Origin: UBA8752 sp965659115
Lineage (GTDB): Bacteria > Bacteroidota > Bacteroidia > Flavobacteriales_D > Sanyastnellaceae
NCBI GenBank assembly: GCA_965659115.1
Contig: CBFHUP010000068.1
Span: forward strand, 1 to 11,027
Reading direction: 5' to 3'
Length of the DNA stretch: 11,027 nucleotides
This document shows positions 6,390-11,027 of the stretch, in pieces (the first letter of the stretch is position 1; each line of letters starts with the position of its first letter). The position numbers and the translations under genes were made by a program. The notes beneath the pieces were generated by a model. The model did no database searches. It was not told where the DNA came from and saw nothing but the letters and a program-made list of their open reading frames with translations.

Positions 6390-7905
6390 CCACCCTTTCT
6401 GTGCCTTGAGGCCCTTGAAAAAGGTAGATGCCATCCGGCAACGCTCCGACTAAAATTCGGTCGTTGAGGGCGTTAAATCGACCGGACCGGATCACCCGGC
6501 CTCCCAAATCACACAACGTCCATGCCTCTCCAAGGAAGCTGGGGTGCACCAACAATTGAATCCGTTCAGAAGCTGGATTGGGAAGAATGTTTACGCCCGG
6601 CGCTTCACGCTCCAAGGGTTCCACGCTAGAAAGCAAGGGGGTGTCCAATGAAATGTCTTCGTCTCCCTCTTCGTAAGGGACATAATCAAAGAACACAAAG
6701 AACATCTCGTCGCCAGTGTTGTCGCCGTATTCGATCATCTGCGGAGGATCGTTCGGGTTGAATGGATTGCTGGCCGTATTGTCGTAAGAAGCGATGCCGT
6801 GAATGGTGTATCCGGCCGGCACCTTGGTCATGTAAGGAAACGTAAAGAACCCCTGCCAATTGAAGTCCCAAGCGGGAATGGAGATCAGTGGAATGGTGTC
6901 CTGGCCTCCGGGGCCCGTGGCAAACACCTCCCAAGACACGCCAATCAGGTGGCAGTGTGGAACAATGCTCAGAAGGCTCAAGTCCACCGGAATGTCATAG
7001 GTGCCATGAAAGGTTTTGACCTGATTGGCGGGTATGAAGAAGGGTTCCCCCAATGTCCAAGGCCCCATGATGCCTGTAGTCACCTCGCGTTCGATGGGGC
7101 CATCGGTGAGGAAAACATTGACTTCGGTTTGGTCGGTCTCCTCCACGGAATTGGGGCCGTAATGCATCTGAATGAGCAGATCGCTGTCGGCGGGAATGAC
7201 CCGGCCAATGCCCTCGGGGTAGACTGTTGTCTGTGTCCCAGGAACCCAACCTCCAAAAAAGTTCTCGAAGGCATCAAATCCGAAATCGCCAAAGCTCTCG
7301 TATCCCGGCGCCGGGTCTTGAGCATCCAGCGTTTCTGCAATGCCTTCAATGTCCAGTCCCAAAATGGCGTGGTGCGCGATGGCCCCATTGCCAGGTCTGA
7401 CTTCCAATGCCCTCACCGTCACGTCTTCTTCAAAATCAGTCGGAATCACAAAGACCTGATATTGATCGGTCATGTCTCCTTCGTGGGCATAGGGCTGGGG
7501 CATGCTGAACACCAAGTCTGGCTCACCAATTTGACTTCCTTCAGGAAAGTCAGGCGCACCCGGATTGTCGGCGGGGTCTCCCTCAGGCATGTCGGCATCG
7601 ACCCAAGCACTGATGGTTTCAATTTCGGCTGCAGACAAAACCCGCTCACCTACAAAGTGGCTGTATTCGGCATCGGGGGTCCAAGGTGGCATGTACCCAA
7701 TCGACGTGACGTACTCAATGAAAGGCCCATAGGCAGAAACCTCCTCATAGCTAGTGAAGGGCATCGGCCCAATCTCACCTGTCCTGTGGCACTCCATACA
7801 CGCATTGTGGATGATGGGGGCCACATCGGCATGGTAGGTGACCTGACCAATTCCTGCAACAGGAATGAGAAGCAAAAGGCAAAGGAGAATGCTGGGCGTC
7901 TTCAT
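6376..7905 (-). CDS. Secreted cytochrome c / PHM-like copper monooxygenase with T9SS-type C-terminal domain
   Basis: A predicted exported 509-residue oxidoreductase of unknown substrate. Residues 1-20 form a signal peptide (likely cut at GIG|QV). A single-haem cytochrome c domain follows, with CMECH at 36-40 and a possible axial Met at 48 or 72. Residues ~130-415 match the copper type II ascorbate-dependent monooxygenase family (PHM/DBM). The ligands of one copper are His178-His179 and His248 (MHYG); those of the other are His317, His319 (HCH) and Met401 (DEMFF). Residues ~436-509 (NILPNPASERIQL, then LPDGIYLF) are a type A T9SS sorting domain, implying outer-membrane translocation and surface attachment or release. 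The haem domain probably feeds electrons to copper in place of free ascorbate (inference). It is a close paralog of the gene at 8429-9880. It lies 53 bp after the redoxin gene and may also have its own promoter. Confidence 0.9.
   Translation of the reverse strand: MKTPSILLCLLLLIPVAGIGQVTYHADVAPIIHNACMECHRTGEIGPMPFTSYEEVSAYGPFIEYVTSIGYMPPWTPDAEYSHFVGERVLSAAEIETISAWVDADMPEGDPADNPGAPDFPEGSQIGEPDLVFSMPQPYAHEGDMTDQYQVFVIPTDFEEDVTVRALEVRPGNGAIAHHAILGLDIEGIAETLDAQDPAPGYESFGDFGFDAFENFFGGWVPGTQTTVYPEGIGRVIPADSDLLIQMHYGPNSVEETDQTEVNVFLTDGPIEREVTTGIMGPWTLGEPFFIPANQVKTFHGTYDIPVDLSLLSIVPHCHLIGVSWEVFATGPGGQDTIPLISIPAWDFNWQGFFTFPYMTKVPAGYTIHGIASYDNTASNPFNPNDPPQMIEYGDNTGDEMFFVFFDYVPYEEGDEDISLDTPLLSSVEPLEREAPGVNILPNPASERIQLLVHPSFLGEAWTLCDLGGRVIRSGRFNALNDRILVGALPDGIYLFQGPQGTERVVIQH
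6854..6882. repeat. 29-bp identical segment shared by the two monooxygenase genes (copy 1)
   Basis: The + strand bases 6854-6882 are identical to 8826-8854. They encode the PAWDFNWQ region of the copper core in both paralogs. It is the longest exact match I found between them and lies in direct orientation about 2 kb from the second copy, marking a tandem gene duplication. Confidence 0.8.
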
Positions 7906-7909
7906 GGAC

Positions 7910-7917
7910 TAAAAATA
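7910..7917 (-). promoter_or_regulatory. Candidate -7 box giving a leaderless mRNA for the second monooxygenase
   Basis: Read on the - strand, TATTTTTA matches TAnnTTTG except at the last base and is four bases from ATG 7905. Transcription would then start at or near the start codon. No clear TTTG-type -33 partner is seen in the 53-bp gap. The gene may instead be read through from the redoxin. Confidence 0.3.
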
Positions 7918-7958
7918 ATGGCTGGTGGACGTGCCCCCTTGATGGAGGTCAGATTTCT

Positions 7959-8429
7959 TCAATGTGCAGGCGTGGTCAACTTGAGGCCTTCGATGGGGCA
8001 ACCCACTGCTTCGGTGAGGGGGGTGCGCACTTCATCGCCGTGAATGGCATCCGAAATGGCATCCCGAAGGTCCCGGTGTCGGGTTTTGTTTTTCCGGCGC
8101 CCGGGGGCGAAGTAGCGGTCATTGATTCGACCGCGATACAGGACGGAATCATGCTCGTCCAAGACAAACGCCTCGGGGGTCCAGCGCGCATCCAGCTGGC
8201 CGGTCCAACCCTGATCATCCATGACAAAGTCCATCTTCAAGCCATATGTTTCTCGGAAGACATCGATCTGATCTTGGTGGGTGGAGGCGTTGGGAAAAAC
8301 ACCGAGAAACTCAACCGGGGCATCTGCAAATTCAGCTTCCAGTTGCCTCAGGTCGTAACTCATGTTTTGACAAATCGGACACAGCGGAGCCAAGAACAAA
8401 ATCACGCGTAAAACAGGGGAGGAGAGCAT
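7959..8429 (-). CDS. Thioredoxin-fold redoxin with CPIC motif
   Basis: A 156-residue thioredoxin-like protein. It opens directly on the beta strand that precedes the active site: LFLAPLCPICQ with Cys17 and Cys20. It also has the cis-Pro region WTPEAFVLD (Pro85), a YRGRINDRY strand-turn and a late Cys144 in EAVGCPIE. The TPEAFVLD/YRGRI/EAVGCP combination resembles redoxin domains that, as I recall, precede cytochrome c and copper-monooxygenase domains within single polypeptides in other phyla; here it is a separate gene between two such enzymes. Likely roles are thiol-disulfide exchange, copper delivery or peroxide handling for its neighbours. No signal peptide is evident, which is odd for a partner of exported proteins. 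I chose ATG 8429, which overlaps the upstream stop in a TGATG junction and implies translational coupling. An adjacent in-frame TTG at 8432 is the only earlier start. Confidence 0.85.
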   Translation of the reverse strand: MLSSPVLRVILFLAPLCPICQNMSYDLRQLEAEFADAPVEFLGVFPNASTHQDQIDVFRETYGLKMDFVMDDQGWTGQLDARWTPEAFVLDEHDSVLYRGRINDRYFAPGRRKNKTRHRDLRDAISDAIHGDEVRTPLTEAVGCPIEGLKLTTPAH

Positions 8430-9880
8430 CAATCGCAGTTGGAGCCGTACAGGCCAAGTAGGAGCAAAACGTCGGCCACAGTGACCGTTTGGTCATCATT
8501 GAGGTCGGCAGAACAAGCGGTTTGACAACCAAAGTCCCCCAGCAAAATCAAGGCGTCCGCAACCCCAACGATACCGTCGCCGCTGAGGTCAGCAGGGCAG
8601 AATGCGTCTGCCGGACCCAGTGAAATATACTCGTCCCCTTCCTCGTAAAGGACCAGGTCTATGAAGACGAAGAACATCTCATCGGCCGTCTCCTCTCCGA
8701 AATACACCCATTGCGGCGGGTCGTTTGGATTGAAGGGATTGGAGGCCGTGTTGTCGTAAGTCGCTTCCCCGTGCAAGGTGTATCCCTGAGGAATTTTGGT
8801 CATGGTGGGGAAGGTGAAATACCCTTGCCAATTGAAGTCCCAAGCGGGAATGGAAATCAATGGAATCGTGTCTTGGTTGTTGGGCGACGTGGCGTACACC
8901 ATCCAAGAGGAGCCAATCAGGTGGCAGTGCGGAGCGATGTTCAGCAGGCTCACATCTGCGGTCACGGGCATTGTACCGTGAAAGGAGGAAACCTCATTTG
9001 GAGGAAGCTCAAACGGGGCGCCCAAGTGCTGGGGCCCCATGATGGCCGTAAAGACTTCTCTGTCTATGGGCTCTTCTGACAAGAAGACGTTGATTTCGGT
9101 CAGGTCAGACTCTGGAATGGCCGACGGGCCATAGTGCATCTGAAGCAGCACATCGGCCCCTTCGGGAATCACCCGGCCAATGCCCGGCGGGTAGTTCACA
9201 GGAAGAGCCCCCGGAACCCAAGCTCCAAAGAAGGAGCTTGCCGCATTGAACCCGAATCCGCCAAAACTCTCGTAACCCAGTGCTGGGTCAGCGTTGTCCA
9301 ATTGCGCTGCCGTACCAGAGACGTCCAGTCCCAAAATGGCGTGGTGGGCCACGTTGTGGTTGCCGGGCTGTACTTCGAGGGCGCGAATGGAGGTGGCGCC
9401 ATCCCAATCGGTGGGCAACACGAAAACCTGATACTGCTCCGTCATGTCACCACTGTGGGGATAGGCCTCGGGCATGCTCAATACGTGGTCAGGCGTGCCA
9501 ATTTGACTGCCACTGGGGAAATCTGGCAACCCAGGGTTCGCGGCGGGATCACCTTCGGGCTTGCCTCCAGCAACCCATGCACTCAGCGTCTCCAACTCAC
9601 TGCTGCTCAAAACATTCTCTCCTACGAAATGGGAGTATTCCGCGTCGGGTGACCAAGGCGGCATGTACCCAATGGAAGTCACATATTCAATGAATTCGCC
9701 ATAGGCCGCCACTTCGGCAAACGTGGTGAACGGCATGGGGCCAATCTCACCGGAACGGTGACACGACGTACAGTGGTTGTAGACGATGGGGGCCACATCG
9801 GTGTGAAAGGTGACCTCTTGTGCCCACGCTTGGCACGGCCCCAATGCCCATGCCAAAAGAAAGAGAACCCGTCTGTCCAT
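8429..9880 (-). CDS. Secreted cytochrome c / PHM-like copper monooxygenase with dockerin-like C-terminus
   Basis: First gene of the minus-strand operon, 483 residues. It has a signal peptide at 1-20 (cut near AWA|QE). The cytochrome c domain has CTSCH at 37-41 with candidate axial Met49 or Met73. The PHM/DBM-like copper core (~130-410) carries His179-His180 and His249 (MHYG) for one copper, and His318, His320 (HCH) and Met402 (DEMFF) for the other. From the HCH motif onward, 61 of 74 residues match the paralog at 6376-7905. The tail differs: residues 428-483 are two dockerin-like EF-hand repeats with four Cys, aligning without gaps to the end of the BNR protein. ATG 9880 was chosen because it begins directly at the signal peptide. 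The frame stays open for 114 codons upstream, but that part is basic, low in homology-like features, and covers the divergent symporter gene. Confidence 0.9.
   Translation of the reverse strand: MDRRVLFLLAWALGPCQAWAQEVTFHTDVAPIVYNHCTSCHRSGEIGPMPFTTFAEVAAYGEFIEYVTSIGYMPPWSPDAEYSHFVGENVLSSSELETLSAWVAGGKPEGDPAANPGLPDFPSGSQIGTPDHVLSMPEAYPHSGDMTEQYQVFVLPTDWDGATSIRALEVQPGNHNVAHHAILGLDVSGTAAQLDNADPALGYESFGGFGFNAASSFFGAWVPGALPVNYPPGIGRVIPEGADVLLQMHYGPSAIPESDLTEINVFLSEEPIDREVFTAIMGPQHLGAPFELPPNEVSSFHGTMPVTADVSLLNIAPHCHLIGSSWMVYATSPNNQDTIPLISIPAWDFNWQGYFTFPTMTKIPQGYTLHGEATYDNTASNPFNPNDPPQWVYFGEETADEMFFVFIDLVLYEEGDEYISLGPADAFCPADLSGDGIVGVADALILLGDFGCQTACSADLNDDQTVTVADVLLLLGLYGSNCD
8826..8854. repeat. 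29-bp identical segment shared by the two monooxygenase genes (copy 2)
   Basis: Second copy of the identical stretch at 6854-6882, in the same orientation. The conservation reflects a strongly constrained protein segment or recent gene conversion. It is part of coding sequence and not a mobile element. Confidence 0.8.
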
Positions 9881-9883
9881 GCC

Positions 9884-9891
9884 CCAAGATA
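9884..9891 (-). promoter_or_regulatory. Candidate -7 box for the monooxygenase-redoxin operon
   Basis: On the - strand TATCTTGG matches TAnnTTTG at all but one fixed base and lies three bases from ATG 9880. This implies a transcript starting at the start codon (leaderless). No good -33 TTTG is seen at the usual distance. Confidence 0.4.
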
Positions 9892-9940
9892 ACGTTGCAG
9901 TTCCATGGCGGTTTAACCCGGCGAAGCCTCTTCCGCGTGC

Positions 9941-9948
9941 TACATTGG
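9941..9948 (+). promoter_or_regulatory. Candidate -7 box for the symporter gene
   Basis: TACATTGG matches TAnnTTTG at all but one fixed base and lies five bases before ATG 9954, so the mRNA would have almost no leader. It mirrors the box of the divergent operon in the same 73-bp gap. A GGTT-T-AACC inverted repeat at 9910-9918, between the two boxes, could be an operator, though it is short. Confidence 0.4.
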
Positions 9949-9953
9949 GCAAC

Positions 9954-11027
9954 ATGCAATTGGCGATGTTGGATTTCCTCGTGATCGGCGGGGTGTTATT
10001 GACCATTCTTCTCATTGGCATGGCCGCAGGCCGCAAGGGGAGTGGCAGTGCAGACGACTTCTTTTTGGGGGGGCGGAACATGCCGTGGTGGCTCTTGGGG
10101 ACGTCCATGGTGGCCACCACATTCAGTGCCGATACGCCCAATCTGGTCACCGACCTGGTCAGGCAACAGGGCGTTTCAGGAAACTGGGCATGGTGGGCCT
10201 TCTTGCTCACCGGCATGGTCACCGTTTTTGTTTACGCCCGCCTTTGGCGCCGATCCGGCGTGCTCACCGACATCGCGTTTTACGAATTGCGATACGGGGG
10301 GAGGGCCGGTGCTTTCCTGCGTGGATTCAGGGCGGTCTACTTGGGCCTCGTGTTCAACGTCCTCGTGATGGCCACCGTGAGTTTGGCCGCCATCAAGCTC
10401 GGCAGCATCCTGCTGGGCTGGCCGGGGTGGATGACCTTGTTGGTCACCTGTTCGGTCACCCTGCTTTTTAGCGTCTACGGCGGGCTTCGCGCCATCCTTT
10501 GGACGGACCTTTTCCAATTCTTTTTGGCCATGGGGGGAGCCGTGGCGGCCAGCGTATATGTGTTGGGTTTGCCAGAAGTGGGGGGCATACAAGGCTTGAT
10601 GACCCACCCCAATGTGATGGGCAAACTCTCGGTGTGGCCCGATTTCAGCAACCCGGAAGTCTGGGTGCCTGTGATGCTGGTGCCCTTGGCGGTCCAATGG
10701 TGGGCCAGCTACTATCCCGGCGCCGAGCCAGGCGGAGGAGGGTATATCGCCCAACGGATGTTCAGCGCCAGAAGCGAGGACGACGCCGTGGGCGCCACCC
10801 TGCTTTTCAATGCCGCCCATTACGCCCTGCGGCCGTGGCCTTGGATCTTGGTGGCCCTGGCCTCACTGATTGTCTTTCCAGACCTGGAAGCCATTGCCAC
10901 TGCTTTTCCTGAACTCGCGGCAGACAAAGTGGGGCACGACGTGGCCTATCCTGCCATGCTCAGCTTGCTTCCAGCGGGCCTGCTGGGCTGGGTCGCAGCA
11001 TCGCTGCTGGCCGCCTTCATCTCGACC
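9954..11027 (+). CDS. Sodium:solute symporter family protein (SSS), 3' end outside window
   Basis: A partial inner-membrane secondary transporter of the SSS family (TC 2.A.21). The frame is open for 358 codons to the window edge. The first helix (~6-26) is followed by the family hallmark FFLGGRNMPWWLLGTSMVATTFSADTP split over residues ~36-62. Further helices lie near 79-97, 124-146, 152-175, 184-205, 236-256, 285-308 and 335-357. The SVYGGLRAILWTDLFQFF segment at ~173-190 and the GGGGYIAQRMFSA segment near 260-272 are also typical of this family. SSS proteins couple Na+ entry to uptake of sugars, amino acids, carboxylates and other solutes; the substrate cannot be read here. The gene is divergent from the copper monooxygenase operon across 73 bp, so shared control is plausible. 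ATG 9954 is used; ATG 9966 is an alternative. Confidence 0.9.
   Translation, partial: MQLAMLDFLVIGGVLLTILLIGMAAGRKGSGSADDFFLGGRNMPWWLLGTSMVATTFSADTPNLVTDLVRQQGVSGNWAWWAFLLTGMVTVFVYARLWRRSGVLTDIAFYELRYGGRAGAFLRGFRAVYLGLVFNVLVMATVSLAAIKLGSILLGWPGWMTLLVTCSVTLLFSVYGGLRAILWTDLFQFFLAMGGAVAASVYVLGLPEVGGIQGLMTHPNVMGKLSVWPDFSNPEVWVPVMLVPLAVQWWASYYPGAEPGGGGYIAQRMFSARSEDDAVGATLLFNAAHYALRPWPWILVALASLIVFPDLEAIATAFPELAADKVGHDVAYPAMLSLLPAGLLGWVAASLLAAFIST

Noticed and set aside
6799..8043. 414-codon open frame on the + strand
   Set aside because: It lies antisense to the second monooxygenase and the end of the redoxin, both of which show clear family motifs. Its translation has no signal peptide, domain or repeat I recognise.
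9134..9652. 172-codon open frame on the + strand
   Set aside because: It is antisense to the copper core of the first monooxygenase, with no motif of its own.
9881..10222. 114-codon N-terminal extension of the first monooxygenase
   Set aside because: The extension would bury a clear signal peptide beginning at 9880 and runs antisense through the symporter gene. It looks like a chance open frame in GC-rich coding DNA.
10176..10820. 214-codon open frame on the - strand, His- and Gly-rich
   Set aside because: It is antisense to the symporter, whose helices and family motifs are convincing. The His/Gly richness is what reversed membrane-protein codons give.

Overview
This window most likely comes from a Bacteroidota genome, probably a marine Flavobacteriales-like lineage with fairly high GC. 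The supporting signs are a C-terminal domain of the type IX secretion (T9SS) kind, a GCTD..ACNFDP cysteine module, dockerin-like C-terminal tails on secreted proteins, no recognisable Shine-Dalgarno sequences before the starts, and TAnnTTTG-like -7 boxes. The lineage is inferred from these features and not from a marker gene. I see no rRNA, tRNA, CRISPR array, insertion sequence or prophage gene.

Layout. On the + strand: a large secreted BNR/sortilin-like beta-propeller protein with a dockerin-like tail (53-3295); a divergent S4-domain RluA-type pseudouridine synthase (3323-4219); a hairpin-rich 233-bp intergenic region (4220-4452); an acetyl-CoA acetyltransferase (4453-5634); and a cytoplasmic NlpC/P60 peptidase (5646-6389). 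This group meets the minus-strand genes tail to tail with a 14-nt overlap. On the - strand, in transcription order: a cytochrome c/PHM-like copper monooxygenase with a dockerin-like tail (9880-8429), a thioredoxin-fold redoxin (8429-7959), and a second cytochrome c/PHM-like monooxygenase with a T9SS-type tail (7905-6376). A sodium:solute symporter (9954 to the window edge) starts divergently from this operon and is cut off by the end of the window.

The most interesting part is the minus-strand operon. Its two paralogous secreted enzymes each have an N-terminal single-haem CxxCH domain in front of a core that keeps all six expected copper ligands of the peptidylglycine/dopamine monooxygenase family (HH, HYG, HxH, DEM). 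A translationally coupled redoxin lies between them. The paralogs are close in the catalytic core, with 61 of 74 residues identical in the stretch I aligned, but their C-terminal tails are unrelated. A natural hypothesis is a haem-wired copper oxygenase whose substrate, or whose product, is carried by the divergent symporter. The substrate cannot be read from the sequence.

The + strand genes look like ordinary housekeeping or metabolic genes plus one secreted protein. Points worth a second look there are the eroded active-site motifs of the pseudouridine synthase and the chain of stem-loops upstream of the thiolase.
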